Assembly: GCA_965214325.1 (NCBI GenBank)
Contig: CBDCBG010000006.1
Span: forward strand, 3,162,001 to 3,226,000
Origin: JAJEFO01 sp965214325
GTDB lineage: Bacteria > Pseudomonadota > Alphaproteobacteria > Rhodobacterales > Rhodobacteraceae
Direction: 5' to 3'
Length of the DNA stretch: 64,000 bases
Within the stretch, counting starts at the first letter, position 1; every line of letters starts with the position of its first letter. Made by a program: the position numbers and the translations under genes. Positions 9,017 through 18,536 of this stretch are shown piece by piece. The notes beneath the pieces are model-generated. The model was not told the origin of the DNA, made no database searches, and saw nothing but the letters and a program-made list of their open reading frames with translations.

Positions 9017-9160
9017 TCCGGGTGGGCAGGATGTCGACGATGCGCTTCCGGAGAGGCAGGATGCCGGAATGAGCGTGACGGCGTTTCGGAACAAGGACCA
9101 GCGGCGATGCCGTCTCGCTGTGGTTTCGCGGCGAAATCTGGACAGGGCCGGGAGAAATCC

Positions 9161-10657
9161 ATGAGGTCGGCTGGCCATTGGCTCGGAATCGATCTGGGAA
9201 CGTCAGGCGTCAAGGCGCTCCTGATGGGTGCCGGGCAGGAAACAGTCGCGTTGAGCCGTGCGGGACTAGAGGTGTCCCGTCCCAACCCTGGCTGGTCCGA
9301 ACAGGATCCCGGCCATTGGTGGGAAGCGACCAAGGCGGCTCTTGACGAGCTGGCCGGCGCGCATGGCAACGAGATGTCGCAGGTGCGCGGCATCGGTCTC
9401 TCGGGGCAAATGCACGGCGCGACGCTTCTCGATGCGGATGACCGGGTGCTGCGTCCCTGCATTCTGTGGAACGACGGAAGATCGGCGGCGGAGTGCGTCG
9501 CGCTGGACGCGCGCGCGGATTTCTCCGGCATCGGCGGCAACCTGGTCATGCCGGGCTTCACGGCGCCCAAGCTCGAGTGGGTGCGGACTCACGAGCCGGA
9601 CATCTTCGAAAGGGTGGCGAAGGTGCTGCTGCCCAAGGACTACCTGAGGCTGTGCCTTGCGGGAGAGCATCTTTCGGACATGTCCGACAGCGCGGGCACT
9701 CTCTGGATGGACGTGGGCGGTCGCTGCTGGTCGAGCGAGCTGCTGGACGCGACGGGTCTCTCGAAGGGTCACATGCCGGGCCTGGTCGAAGGCTCGGAAC
9801 CGGCAGGCCGGCTGAGGCCCGAACTCGCGGACCGGTGGGGCATGTCGATCCCGCCTGTTATCGCCGGTGGTGGAGGCGACAACGCGGCTTCGGCCGCTGG
9901 CGTCGGCGCGGTTGCGCCGGGAACGGGATTCGTTTCGCTTGGCACGTCCGGCGTGCTGTTTGTCGCCACCGGGGGATTCGCCCCTAATACGGACGCCGCC
10001 GTTCATGCCTTCTGCCATGCAGTTCCAGGCACCTGGCACCAGATGGGCGTGATCCTTTCGGCGACCGACACGCTCAACTGGCTGGGTCGCGTAACCGGGC
10101 GCGAACCCGCTGCCTTGGTTGCAGGAATCGACGCGGCGCGACCTGCAAGCGAGCCGCTCACGTTTCTGCCGTATCTTTCCGGAGAGCGAACGCCGCACAA
10201 CGACGCCGGTGCGCGCGGCGTTCTGGCTGGAATGAGCCAGGCGACGGAAGTCGGCGATCTGGTGCGTGCCGCGATGGAGGGCGTGGCCTATGCATTTGCC
10301 GATTGTGTCGAAGCGTTGCGCTCGGCCGGCACGGTCCCCGAGCTCGTCCATGCCATTGGCGGCGGGGCGCGATCCCGATCCTGGGTCCAGATGGTTGCCG
10401 ACGCTTCCGGATTGCCGCTCTCCATTCCGGTATCGGGCGAATTCGGCGCCGCCTTTGGCGCCGCTCGCCTGGGCATGGCGGCGTCCGAAGGTGGTGATCC
10501 GCAGGAAGTCTGTGCTCCGGTCGGCATTCAGGGCACGGTTGACCCGGATACCGGCATGGCGGCCTATCATGCAGGCAATCTGGCGCGATACCGCGCGCTT
10601 TACGCGGGAACCCGGGTGATGACGTCCGGGCCGGCGCCGCCGCAACGCAGCAATTGA
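9161..10657 (+). CDS. xylB: Xylulokinase
   Basis: This FGGY-family kinase phosphorylates D-xylulose to xylulose 5-phosphate. The 498-residue product opens WLGIDLGTSGVKALL, the phosphate-1 ATPase motif, and continues GLSGQMHGATLLD, CILWNDGRS and GGGGDNAASAAGVG. That last block carries the catalytic aspartate. FLPYLSGERTPHND and the late IGGGARSRSWVQM adenosine motif follow. QMHG with WNDGR is characteristic of xylulokinases rather than glycerol or gluconate kinases. The start at 9161 has GGGAGAA upstream. No xylose isomerase or sugar transporter is adjacent. Confidence 0.93.
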   Translation: MRSAGHWLGIDLGTSGVKALLMGAGQETVALSRAGLEVSRPNPGWSEQDPGHWWEATKAALDELAGAHGNEMSQVRGIGLSGQMHGATLLDADDRVLRPCILWNDGRSAAECVALDARADFSGIGGNLVMPGFTAPKLEWVRTHEPDIFERVAKVLLPKDYLRLCLAGEHLSDMSDSAGTLWMDVGGRCWSSELLDATGLSKGHMPGLVEGSEPAGRLRPELADRWGMSIPPVIAGGGGDNAASAAGVGAVAPGTGFVSLGTSGVLFVATGGFAPNTDAAVHAFCHAVPGTWHQMGVILSATDTLNWLGRVTGREPAALVAGIDAARPASEPLTFLPYLSGERTPHNDAGARGVLAGMSQATEVGDLVRAAMEGVAYAFADCVEALRSAGTVPELVHAIGGGARSRSWVQMVADASGLPLSIPVSGEFGAAFGAARLGMAASEGGDPQEVCAPVGIQGTVDPDTGMAAYHAGNLARYRALYAGTRVMTSGPAPPQRSN

Positions 10658-10711
10658 CTTTGCCTCAGCGCGGGGGCAGAACCGCAGGGGCTTTTCGATG
10701 GGGTTCACCGC

Positions 10712-11416
10712 ATGAAGAAGATTTTTGCGAATGCGACGGAAGCGCTCGACGGGCTTCTGCGCGACGACATGCTGATTGCCGCAGGAGGGTTCGGTCTTTG
10801 CGGAATTCCTGAGCTCCTTTTGCAGGCAGTCAGGGAGAGCGGGGTCAAGGGTCTCACATTCGCGTCGAACAATGCCGGCGTCGACGATTTCGGAATCGGA
10901 ATTCTTCTGCAGACCAAGCAGGTCAGGAAGATGATGAGCTCCTATGTCGGCGAAAACGATGAATTCATGCGGCAGTACCTGTCAGGAGAGCTTGAGATCG
11001 AGTTCAATCCCCAAGGCACCCTTGCGGAGCGAATGCGCGCAGGTGGCTGCGGCATTCCCGGCTTCTACACGAAAGCCGGAGTCGGCACCCAGGTCGCCGA
11101 TGGCAAGGAGCACAAGGATTTCGACGGCGAAACCTATATCTTGGAGCGGGGCATTTTCGCCGACCTTTCGATCGTGAAGGCCTGGAAGGCGGACGAGACC
11201 GGGAACGCGATCTTCCGCAAGACCGCGCGCAACTTCAATCCCCCCGCCGCCATGTGCGGAAAGGTCTGCGTGATGGAGGTGGAGGAGATCGTGCCCACGG
11301 GCAGCCTGGATCCCGACAATATCCACCTGCCCGGAATCTACGTGCACCGGCTGATCCAGGGGGAGCATGAGAAGCGGGTCGAGCAGCGCACGGTGCAGAA
11401 GAGGGAGACTGCGTGA
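10712..11416 (+). CDS. scoA: 3-oxoacid CoA-transferase subunit A
   Basis: Together with subunit B this transfers CoA from succinyl-CoA to acetoacetate in ketone-body use. The 234-residue product has the alpha-subunit features AAGGFGLCGIPELLL, TFASNNAGVDDFGIG, MSSYVGENDEF and FYTKAGVGTQVADGKE. The gene ends with a GTGATG junction, so subunit B begins in the last codons of subunit A and the two are translationally coupled. Acetoacetate is a breakdown product of polyhydroxybutyrate, so the pair may act with the phaZ/phaC locus 11 kb away; that link is inference. Confidence 0.95.
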   Translation: MKKIFANATEALDGLLRDDMLIAAGGFGLCGIPELLLQAVRESGVKGLTFASNNAGVDDFGIGILLQTKQVRKMMSSYVGENDEFMRQYLSGELEIEFNPQGTLAERMRAGGCGIPGFYTKAGVGTQVADGKEHKDFDGETYILERGIFADLSIVKAWKADETGNAIFRKTARNFNPPAAMCGKVCVMEVEEIVPTGSLDPDNIHLPGIYVHRLIQGEHEKRVEQRTVQKRETA

Positions 11417-12039
11417 TGCCTTGGGACAGAAACCAGATGGCGGAGCGCGCCGCTCAGGAACTCGAAGACGGCATGTACGTGAATCTCGGCATCGGCATTC
11501 CGACGCTGGTCGCGAACTATGCCGGTGCCAAGGACATCACGCTCCAGTCCGAGAACGGCATGCTTGGCATGGGACCGTTTCCGTTCGAGGGCGAAGAGGA
11601 TGCCGATCTCATCAACGCGGGCAAGCAGACAATTACCGAACTGGAGCGCACGGCGTATTTTGACAGCGCGCAAAGCTTCGGGATGATCCGGGGCGGCAAG
11701 ATTGCCGTCGCGATCCTTGGAGCGATGGAAGTCAGCGAGGCGGGCGATCTGGCGAACTGGATGATTCCCGGCAAGCTCGTCAAGGGGATGGGCGGCGCCA
11801 TGGACCTCGTGGCGGGCGTTGGCCGCGTGATCGTCGTCATGGACCACACGAACAAGCACGGGGCGTCGAAGCTGTTGAAGGAATGCACCCTTCCGCTGAC
11901 AGGCAAGGGAGTCGTGGACCTGATCATCACCAATCTCGGCGTGCTCGAAGTCGGTCACGAGGGCCTGCACATTCTCGAGGCAGCGCCGGATGTCAGCCGG
12001 GACGAAATCCGGGCAGCGACCGAGGCGGCCATCGTCTGA
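11413..12039 (+). CDS. scoB: 3-oxoacid CoA-transferase subunit B
   Basis: This is the beta subunit of succinyl-CoA:3-ketoacid CoA-transferase. The 208-residue product has NLGIGIPTLVANY, and SENGMLGMGPFP with the catalytic glutamate that forms the enzyme-CoA thioester. It continues GGKIAVAILGAMEVSEAGDLANWMIPGK and GGAMDLVAGVGRVIVVMDHTNKHG, all standard for the subunit. Translation may start at GTG 11413 or ATG 11416; either overlaps the scoA stop. Confidence 0.95.
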   Translation: MMPWDRNQMAERAAQELEDGMYVNLGIGIPTLVANYAGAKDITLQSENGMLGMGPFPFEGEEDADLINAGKQTITELERTAYFDSAQSFGMIRGGKIAVAILGAMEVSEAGDLANWMIPGKLVKGMGGAMDLVAGVGRVIVVMDHTNKHGASKLLKECTLPLTGKGVVDLIITNLGVLEVGHEGLHILEAAPDVSRDEIRAATEAAIV

Positions 12040-12363
12040 CCACGTTCCGGGCGGGACGGGCGCAGATTGCGCGAGCGTTGCGGCTGACGCCGTGAAGGCA
12101 TCTGAAATGCGCGGGCACGGGGCTGGGTGAAATCGTGGCCTCTTGAGCCAGGGACGGGTTCACGCCGGACTTCCCGGCTTGCTTCTGATCTCGCGGTGCA
12201 CCCGAGCCCGACAGGTCCGTGCAGCGATGCGGGATGGCCTGCAGGCGGGCGCGTGCGGAATTTTCCGGAATTGCGCTTTTGCCGGCCAGCGTGACTTGAT
12301 ATCCTGACGCACGACCCGGACAGCATCCCGAAGCTGTCGGAACAGTAGCATTCGGAGAGGAAA
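12040..12363. other. Intergenic region between scoB and katG
   Basis: These 324 bases contain no frame that I believe is coding. The ribosome binding site of katG (GGAGAGG) lies at the right end. The katG promoter is probably here, but I could not pick a convincing -35/-10 pair, nor an OxyR or Fur site. Confidence 0.4.
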
Positions 12364-14529
12364 ATGGACGGAAACGACACCCCGGGGAAATGCCCGGTCA
12401 TGCACGCGACTGTCGGCGCGCGATCGAACCGCGACTGGTGGCCGAACCAGTTGAACCTGCGCATCCTGCATCAGAATTCATCTCTTTCCGACCCCATGAG
12501 CCCGGCCTTCAACTACGCGGAGGAGTTCAAGGGGCTCGACCTTGAGGCGCTCAAGCAGGACCTCCTTGACCTGATGACCGACAGCCAGGACTGGTGGCCC
12601 GCGGACTACGGTCACTACGGGCCGCTGTTCATCCGCATGGCGTGGCACAGTGCGGGGACCTACCGAACCGGTGACGGCAGGGGTGGCGGGTCCTCCGGCA
12701 CGCAGCGATTCGCGCCGCTCAACTCCTGGCCGGACAATGGCAATCTCGACAAGGCCCGGCGACTTCTCTGGCCGGTCAAGAAGAAGTACGGAAACGCGAT
12801 TTCCTGGGCCGACCTCATCATCCTGGCAGGAAACTGCGCAATTGAATCCATGGGTGCCAGGACGTTCGGGTTCGGCGGTGGCCGCATCGACATCTGGGAG
12901 CCGGAGGAAGACATCTATTGGGGCGCCGAGGACACCTGGCTGGGCGATGCCCGCTATTCGGGCGACCGGGATCTCGAGAACCCGCTGGCTGCGGTCCAGA
13001 TGGGCCTGATCTACGTGAATCCTGAAGGGCCGAACGGCAATCCCGATCCCGTTGCAAGTGGCCGGGACATCCGGGAGACTTTCGCCAGGATGGCAATGAA
13101 CGACGAGGAAACGGTGGCCCTGGTCGCCGGAGGGCATACCTTCGGGAAGGCTCACGGTGCGGGCGACCCCGGCCTCGTCGGCCCGGAACCGGAAGGTGCG
13201 CCGATCCAGCAGATGGGGCTGGGATGGAAGAACGGTCACGGTTTGGGAGTGGGCGTCGACGCGACAACGAGCGGCATCGAGGGTCCCTGGACATCGGATC
13301 CGATCAAATGGGACATGGGCTACTTTGACGTGCTGTTCGGATACGAGTGGGAGCTCTCCGAGAGCCCCGCCGGCGCGCACATCTGGGTCGCCAAAGGACT
13401 GAAGGACGAGGACCATGCGCCCGAGGTCGACGGATCCGGCAACAAGGTCACGCTGATGATGACCACGGCGGACATGGCGATTCGCATGGATCCCGACTAC
13501 GAGAGGATCTCGCGCAGGTACCACGCAAATCCCGAGGAGTTTGCCGACGCCTTTGCGCGGGCATGGTTCAAGCTGACGCACAGGGACATGGGACCCCGCG
13601 CCTGCTACCTTGGTCCGGAGGTGCCGGACGAGGAAATGATCTGGCAGGATCCGGTTCCAGTTCCAGACCACGAACCGGTCAATGCGGCCGACATTGCCGA
13701 ACTCAAGAGGCAGATCCTTGGTTCCGGCCACTCCGTGGCCGATCTTGTCTCACTGGCGTGGTGTTCGGCATCGACTTTCCGGGGATCGGACAAGCGAGGC
13801 GGGGCAAATGGCGCCCGCATCCGGCTGGCCCCCCAGAAGGACTGGGAGGTGAACAAGCCGCTGATGCCGGTCATCGGGTCACTCGAGAGGATCAGGGACG
13901 GCTTTGGCAGGCCGGTCTCCCTGGCTGATCTCATCGTGCTGGCCGGTTCCGCCGCGATCGAGAAAGCGGCCGCTGACGGCGGCAGCCCCGTGGAGGTGCC
14001 GTTCACTCCAGGGCGGGGGGATGCGACGCAGGACCAGACCGATGCCGAGAGCTTTGCGGTGCTTGAGCCCGCGGCCGACGGGTTCCGGAACTACCGGAAG
14101 GCTCAATATGCGGTTTCGGCGGAAGAGCTCCTCGTAGACCGTGCCCAGCTCCTGACGTTGACGGCACCGGAGATGACCGTTCTTGTCGGCGGCATGAGGG
14201 TGCTTGGCGCAAACCATGGCGCTTCGCCGCACGGGGTCATGACGAATACGCCCGGAAGGCTGACCAACGACTTCTTCACGGCGGTCACGGACATGGGCAT
14301 CGACTGGGCGCCGGCTTCTGGCGACGAGGGGGTCTTCGAAGGACGTGATCGTGCCGGCGGCGGCGTCCGCTGGACGGCGACGCGGGTCGACCTTGTCTTT
14401 GGCTCGAACGCCCAGCTTAGGGCGCTGTCCGAGGTCTACGCCCAGGACGACAACGGGAAGAAGTTCGTGGCTGACTTCGTCGCCGCCTGGGTCAAGGTCA
14501 TGGACGCGGACCGTTTCGACCTGAACTGA
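12364..14529 (+). CDS. katG: Bifunctional catalase-peroxidase
   Basis: KatG is a haem enzyme that dismutates hydrogen peroxide and oxidises organic donors. The 721-residue length and two-domain organisation are typical. The N-terminal domain has the distal RMAWHSAGTYR motif (catalytic Arg, Trp, His), DWWP near residue 75, and the proximal haem-ligand motif GGHTFGKAHG. The Tyr of LIYVNPEGPNG is the expected partner of the Met-Tyr-Trp crosslink. The degenerate C-terminal domain follows (LVSLAWCSASTFRGSDKRGGANG to VDLVFGSNAQLRALSEVYA). ATG 12364 has GGAGAGG upstream. A possible shared terminator with arfB lies just after the stop. Confidence 0.97.
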   Translation: MDGNDTPGKCPVMHATVGARSNRDWWPNQLNLRILHQNSSLSDPMSPAFNYAEEFKGLDLEALKQDLLDLMTDSQDWWPADYGHYGPLFIRMAWHSAGTYRTGDGRGGGSSGTQRFAPLNSWPDNGNLDKARRLLWPVKKKYGNAISWADLIILAGNCAIESMGARTFGFGGGRIDIWEPEEDIYWGAEDTWLGDARYSGDRDLENPLAAVQMGLIYVNPEGPNGNPDPVASGRDIRETFARMAMNDEETVALVAGGHTFGKAHGAGDPGLVGPEPEGAPIQQMGLGWKNGHGLGVGVDATTSGIEGPWTSDPIKWDMGYFDVLFGYEWELSESPAGAHIWVAKGLKDEDHAPEVDGSGNKVTLMMTTADMAIRMDPDYERISRRYHANPEEFADAFARAWFKLTHRDMGPRACYLGPEVPDEEMIWQDPVPVPDHEPVNAADIAELKRQILGSGHSVADLVSLAWCSASTFRGSDKRGGANGARIRLAPQKDWEVNKPLMPVIGSLERIRDGFGRPVSLADLIVLAGSAAIEKAAADGGSPVEVPFTPGRGDATQDQTDAESFAVLEPAADGFRNYRKAQYAVSAEELLVDRAQLLTLTAPEMTVLVGGMRVLGANHGASPHGVMTNTPGRLTNDFFTAVTDMGIDWAPASGDEGVFEGRDRAGGGVRWTATRVDLVFGSNAQLRALSEVYAQDDNGKKFVADFVAAWVKVMDADRFDLN

Positions 14530-14531
14530 GC

Positions 14532-14951
14532 CTAGTCGAAGTCTTCGTCCGATCGCCGGAGCGCCTTGATCACGCTCCGGCGCTTCTTTTGGTCGAGCCG
14601 CTTTCGCCTTTGGCCCGGCGGCACTGAGGTCCGGACGCGCGGCCTCGGCTTGACGAGTGATCTCCGGACCAGGTCCGCGAGTCTTGCACGCGCGATGGCG
14701 CGGTTCCGGGCCTGGCTCCGGGTTTCCGAAACCTGGATCACTATTGCTCCGTCCCTTGTCCAGCGCTGGCCGGCAATTTGCTTGAGCCGCCGCTTTGCGG
14801 ATTCGGGCAGAGATGGCGAACTCGCCGCTTCAAAGCGCAACTCCACGGCCGTTGCGACCTTGTTCACGTTCTGTCCGCCCGGGCCTGAGGCGCGGACAAA
14901 CTGCTCGGTGATTTCCCAGTCGCCGAGTTCGATGCCGGGCGTGATCCACAT
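14532..14951 (-). CDS. arfB: Peptidyl-tRNA hydrolase ArfB (YaeJ)
   Basis: ArfB rescues ribosomes stalled on mRNAs lacking a stop codon, hydrolysing peptidyl-tRNA with a GGQ motif. The 139-residue product starts MWITPGIELGDWEITEQFVRASGPGGQNVNK, matching the family, and the catalytic GGQ is near residue 25. The basic C-terminal tail that senses the empty mRNA channel is present (QRRKRLDQKKRRSVIKALRR). The longer frame to 14993 adds 14 residues absent from relatives, so I prefer 14951. It converges on katG with two bases between the stop codons. Confidence 0.93.
   Translation of the reverse strand: MWITPGIELGDWEITEQFVRASGPGGQNVNKVATAVELRFEAASSPSLPESAKRRLKQIAGQRWTRDGAIVIQVSETRSQARNRAIARARLADLVRRSLVKPRPRVRTSVPPGQRRKRLDQKKRRSVIKALRRSDEDFD
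14554..14590. terminator. Hairpin with T-rich tail inside the arfB 3' end, probable katG terminator
   Basis: A perfect 10-bp stem, CGCCGGAGCG (14554-14563) and CGCTCCGGCG (14573-14582) with a 9-base loop, is followed on the plus strand by CTTCTTTT. It could terminate katG transcription while also encoding the C-terminal residues of ArfB on the other strand. Confidence 0.55.
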
Positions 14952-15256
14952 CAGGTTCACTCGCTTCGATGATTCAGGCCGTTCCGGTGGCACAGGCGTC
15001 GCCGGAACGCGCCGGTGCGGGAAGCAAGAAGGGCCGCCGGCGAGGCGACCCTTCCGAGATTCTTGGAGATGGGCCAGTTAGGGACCGGTCTGACCGGCGG
15101 CCCAATCAGGAGTGTTCTTGCGAAGGGTCTGCCCTTCAGCGGATAGGTCCCCCGACTGTCCGGACACCTCTCTCCAACATCGCTCTGGACACTGGACCAC
15201 CTCCTTTCGACTGTTTCGATTGCGGGGAGGTTGGCACGGATTCGGCCGCTGTCAAA
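14952..15256. other. Intergenic region between arfB and the queuosine-precursor transporter gene
   Basis: This 305-base stretch has no convincing gene or tRNA. It holds the minus-strand hairpin at 15029-15053 and probably the arfB promoter. Confidence 0.3.
15029..15053 (-). terminator. Possible terminator after the queuosine-precursor transporter gene
   Basis: On the minus strand AAGGGTCGCC pairs with GGCGGCCCTT with one mismatch, followed by CTTGCTTCC. The T-tract is weak, so this is tentative. Confidence 0.35.
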
Positions 15257-15880
15257 CTATTTTGCGTCCTGCCCGCCGAGTTTCACGACAATGAGACGAA
15301 AAGGCACCAGTGCCACAACGGCAATTCCAAGCTTGACGCCCCAGTCGGCCAGCGCAAGCGACACCCAGAGCGGCAGTGCCGGCCCGAGTCCCAAGAGTGG
15401 CCGGACGTCGTTCGCCCAGCTCACGTCGTTCCCTGGCTCAACGAATGCAAGCCATGCCGAGAACGCGATCGTGAAGAAGATCGCCGTGTCCACCGCCGAG
15501 CCGAGTAGCGTCGAAACGAACGGTGCGCGCCACCAGGCCCCGTCTCTCAACCTGTCGAATGCAGCAACGTCCAGCAGCTGCGCGGTCAGGAATGCCAGTC
15601 CGGATCCTGCTGCGATTCGCCATGTCACCAAAGGCCCGAATTCTCCCGTGACCTGCGTTCCGAAAACGGAACAGGTCACGCCGACCACGAACCCCGCCAC
15701 CACGACTTTCCGGGCCATGGCGGCACCGTAGAGCCTGTTCATCACGTCAGTAACCAGGAATGCCAGCGGATAGGTGAACGCGCCCCATGTCAGCCATTGA
15801 CCGAACAGGAACTGCACAAGGATGTTGGAGGCCACGACGATGGCGGCCATGCAGAGGATGCCGGGCAGAATGCGGGACAT
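15257..15880 (-). CDS. Queuosine precursor transporter (VUT/YhhQ family)
   Basis: The YhhQ family imports preQ0/preQ1-type queuosine precursors across the inner membrane. The 207-residue product is mostly hydrophobic with about six membrane segments. It has the family pattern: SNILVQFLFGQWLTWGAFTYPLAFLVTDVMNRLYG near the N-terminus, GVTCSVFG in the middle, and ASGLAFLTAQLLDV and DTAIFFTIAF later. I chose ATG 15880 (MSRILPGIL) over an upstream TTG-type start at 15901. No preQ1 riboswitch was recognised upstream. Confidence 0.85.
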   Translation of the reverse strand: MSRILPGILCMAAIVVASNILVQFLFGQWLTWGAFTYPLAFLVTDVMNRLYGAAMARKVVVAGFVVGVTCSVFGTQVTGEFGPLVTWRIAAGSGLAFLTAQLLDVAAFDRLRDGAWWRAPFVSTLLGSAVDTAIFFTIAFSAWLAFVEPGNDVSWANDVRPLLGLGPALPLWVSLALADWGVKLGIAVVALVPFRLIVVKLGGQDAK

Positions 15881-16056
15881 GTGACGGGTCCGTTCTTGCA
15901 AGGTTGCGGAAACTTGGCTCCCCTGCGCGTGGGAACGCAGGGCCAGTATCGTTCGGGAACCCGCCGGTCAAGCCAGCCGGAATGCGTCCTGGCAATTGTA
16001 GCGGCCAACGGAGGCCGGTCGATGGTTCCGCGGGTGATCTGCCGTGCGTGTGTCCG

Positions 16057-16914
16057 TCACTGCGACAGTGTCGCCGCGCACTGATCCGGCAAGTCGGCAA
16101 GCACGTATTCCGGGCGTGGCTTCGGGGGTGGTGCGTCCGGGTCCGGCGGCGGCGGGTCGAGGATGTCCCTGGCCCAGCGTTCCGCTTCGGCGCATCCGTC
16201 GCCCGTTGGCGGCGGCGCCTGGTTCGTGCAGTCCCTTGCGTCGTCCGGGCAGTGCAGCCGGACATGGAAGTGGTAATGATGGCCCCACCAGGGACGGATC
16301 TTCCGCAACCAGCTTCGGTCGCCATTCTCGTCCTTGCACATCTGGACCTTCGCGCCGGGAAACACGAAGATTCTCGCGACACGCTCGTCTTCGGCGGCGG
16401 CGCGGAGGATCGCGTGATGCTGGGGCGTCCAGTTGTCATTGACGTAAGCGCCCTTGGCCCGCCGGGTCGAAATCGATGACAGCTCCTCCCGCTCCTGCCG
16501 TGAGAGGTCGAGCCGTTTCGGCGGCAGCATCCAAATGTCGACGTCAAGCCCGATCTGGTGGCTGCGATGTCCGGACAGCGGGCCGCCTCGCGGTTGAGAT
16601 AGGTCGCCCACATAGAGGCCCGCCCATCCTTCCTGCGTCCCGGCGAAACGCGACAGTCCCTTGATCATCTCGATCAGTTCCGGATGGCCCCAGTTCCTGT
16701 TTCGTGACAGCCGCATCGCCTGCCAGGTCGGTCCTGTTTCGGGCAGCTGACTCGCTCCAGCAAGACAGCCACGGGCGTAACTGCCGACCGGCACGCTGCT
16801 TTCGAGCGAGGGCGTTTCCTTTGCACCGAAGAGTTCCTTAGCGAGCGGTTCCGCAGACGCGGGAGCAGCAAGCCCGCACGCGATTGCGAAAGTCTTGAGG
16901 ATCCAGCTGTTCAT
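16057..16914 (-). CDS. mepA: Penicillin-insensitive murein endopeptidase MepA
   Basis: MepA is a periplasmic zinc metallopeptidase (family M74) that cleaves peptide cross-links in peptidoglycan. The 285-residue product begins MNSWILKTFAIACGLAAPASA, a signal peptide. It carries both zinc motifs: SGHRSHQIGLDVDIWM near residue 115 and RPWWGHHYHFHVRLHCP near residue 210. The C-terminal tail is proline-rich (DPPPPDPDAPPPKPRPEY). ATG 16914 lies five bases after the stop of the upstream MFS gene, so the two are probably co-transcribed. Confidence 0.94.
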   Translation of the reverse strand: MNSWILKTFAIACGLAAPASAEPLAKELFGAKETPSLESSVPVGSYARGCLAGASQLPETGPTWQAMRLSRNRNWGHPELIEMIKGLSRFAGTQEGWAGLYVGDLSQPRGGPLSGHRSHQIGLDVDIWMLPPKRLDLSRQEREELSSISTRRAKGAYVNDNWTPQHHAILRAAAEDERVARIFVFPGAKVQMCKDENGDRSWLRKIRPWWGHHYHFHVRLHCPDDARDCTNQAPPPTGDGCAEAERWARDILDPPPPDPDAPPPKPRPEYVLADLPDQCAATLSQ

Positions 16915-16919
16915 CACGT

Positions 16920-18323
16920 CTATCGGTCTCCGTCGGGGTTGGTCCATCGTAGCAGGAGTGCACCCGAAAAGAAAAGTGCGATCATTGGCGTCGCGCCCAG
17001 GGCCACGCTGCCGCTGACGGCGGTCACGATCCCGATCAGGAGGGGTGCCAGAAATGATGTCGCCCGGCCCGCGAGCCCGTAGAGACCGAATGCTTCCGTC
17101 GCCCTGTCCGGGTCGGCATGGCGCACCATGAGCGTGCGGCTTGCGGATTGCAGGACGCCTCCGAAGCCGCCGATGAGGGCTCCGCATGTCATGAAGATGA
17201 TGTGCGGGAGATCCCGGCAAAAGGTGCCGGAACCGCTCTCCAATGCGGCAGATCCGCAATATGCCGCGACCGGCAGCCCGAGAATGCTGTCAGGGCGTAA
17301 CGACATGATCGTGAAGGTGACCACGACGAGCGCGAAGACACAGATGACAATGACCGGCTTCGGTCCGCAGCGGCGGTCGATGCCGCCACCGGCCCAGGCC
17401 ATAGCGGCTGCCGAGATCACGCCGATGATCCCGAAGATGCCGACCCGTGTGATCTCCCAGTTCAGGACGAGCACCGCATAGGTGCCGCCAAAGGCGTAGA
17501 GCCCGTTCAAGCCGTCTCGATAAAGCATCGAGCCACACAGAAACGAAGCAAGGCTCGGTCGCCTGGGCAACTTGCGCAACGTGCCGAGCAATTGCTTGAT
17601 CGCTTCGATGGCAGGAGCGCGTTTCTGCAGTGCCCGTTCCTCGCGCACCCAAAGGAGGTACGGGATCATGAAGACCGCAAGCCAAATCGCAACGAAAGGC
17701 CCGACGAAGCGCGTGCCTTCCCGGGCCTCCGGGTCAAGGCCGAAGGCTGGCGCAAGGCCGATGATCGTAGTCCCCGCCGCCTGCTCGACAAACAGCGTGA
17801 GCATGATGACGAGAGAGATCAGCCCTCCGAGGTATCCGAAGGCGAATCCCGAGCCCGAGATCTTCCCGATTTCCTTTGTCGGTCCAAGTGAGGGAAGCTG
17901 CGCATTCGTGAAGATCAGCGCAAACTCGGCACCGATGAAGCCGATCCCGAAAGCGATGATCCCGAACTCGAGGTTTGATCCGTCGGGCATCATCCACCAG
18001 AGCGAGCCTGCCCCGAGGACGCACAGCGCCGAAAACACGATGATCCAGGGCATGCGTCGTCCGGCCGCGTCCGCAAGCGCGCCCAGGACCGGTCCGCCGA
18101 GTCCGACGACGAGGCCGGAGACGGTCAGGCCCATTGACCAAAGCGATTGCGCCCGCGCATCCGCCGCCTGCTCGGGCAATCCTGTCCCCATGAAGTGCTG
18201 CGTGGCGACGGCGGCGAAATACGGGCCGAAGACAAAGGTCACGAGCAGCGTATGGAAGGGCTGGCTGGCCCAATCAAAGAAGTACCATCCCCAAACTCGT
18301 TTCCTGAGAACCGCTGCGTGCAT
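16920..18323 (-). CDS. MFS transporter, UMF1 (Atg22-like) family
   Basis: This 467-residue integral membrane protein has about 12 predicted membrane segments. The start MHAAVLRKRVWGWYFFDWASQPFHTLLVTFVFGPYFAA matches the UMF1 group, which has an aromatic FDWA motif in helix 1. The linker between helices 2 and 3 reads GALADAAGRRMPW, the major-facilitator loop signature. Substrates of bacterial UMF1 proteins are mostly unknown; amino-acid export is one suggestion. ATG 18323 is preceded by GGGGAG. It is the first gene of a probable pair with mepA. Confidence 0.85.
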   Translation of the reverse strand: MHAAVLRKRVWGWYFFDWASQPFHTLLVTFVFGPYFAAVATQHFMGTGLPEQAADARAQSLWSMGLTVSGLVVGLGGPVLGALADAAGRRMPWIIVFSALCVLGAGSLWWMMPDGSNLEFGIIAFGIGFIGAEFALIFTNAQLPSLGPTKEIGKISGSGFAFGYLGGLISLVIMLTLFVEQAAGTTIIGLAPAFGLDPEAREGTRFVGPFVAIWLAVFMIPYLLWVREERALQKRAPAIEAIKQLLGTLRKLPRRPSLASFLCGSMLYRDGLNGLYAFGGTYAVLVLNWEITRVGIFGIIGVISAAAMAWAGGGIDRRCGPKPVIVICVFALVVVTFTIMSLRPDSILGLPVAAYCGSAALESGSGTFCRDLPHIIFMTCGALIGGFGGVLQSASRTLMVRHADPDRATEAFGLYGLAGRATSFLAPLLIGIVTAVSGSVALGATPMIALFFSGALLLRWTNPDGDR

Positions 18324-18536
18324 GTCGACTGCTCCCCTTTCTGCAGACTTAGGCCGGACTGGAAGCCTCGCGCAACTCCGGTCAGCCTTGCGAGATTGTG
18401 ACAGCCGGCGCACGTCGTGAAGGCTACGCCATGCTGCGCGGTCGCGGGCCTGCGCCGCGCAAGGCCCTGGTGCTCTGGGCTTGCAAGGGCGCGCACGGGG
18501 CCTTAGGTGAATGCCTGAAGCAATCGAGGCTAGGCC

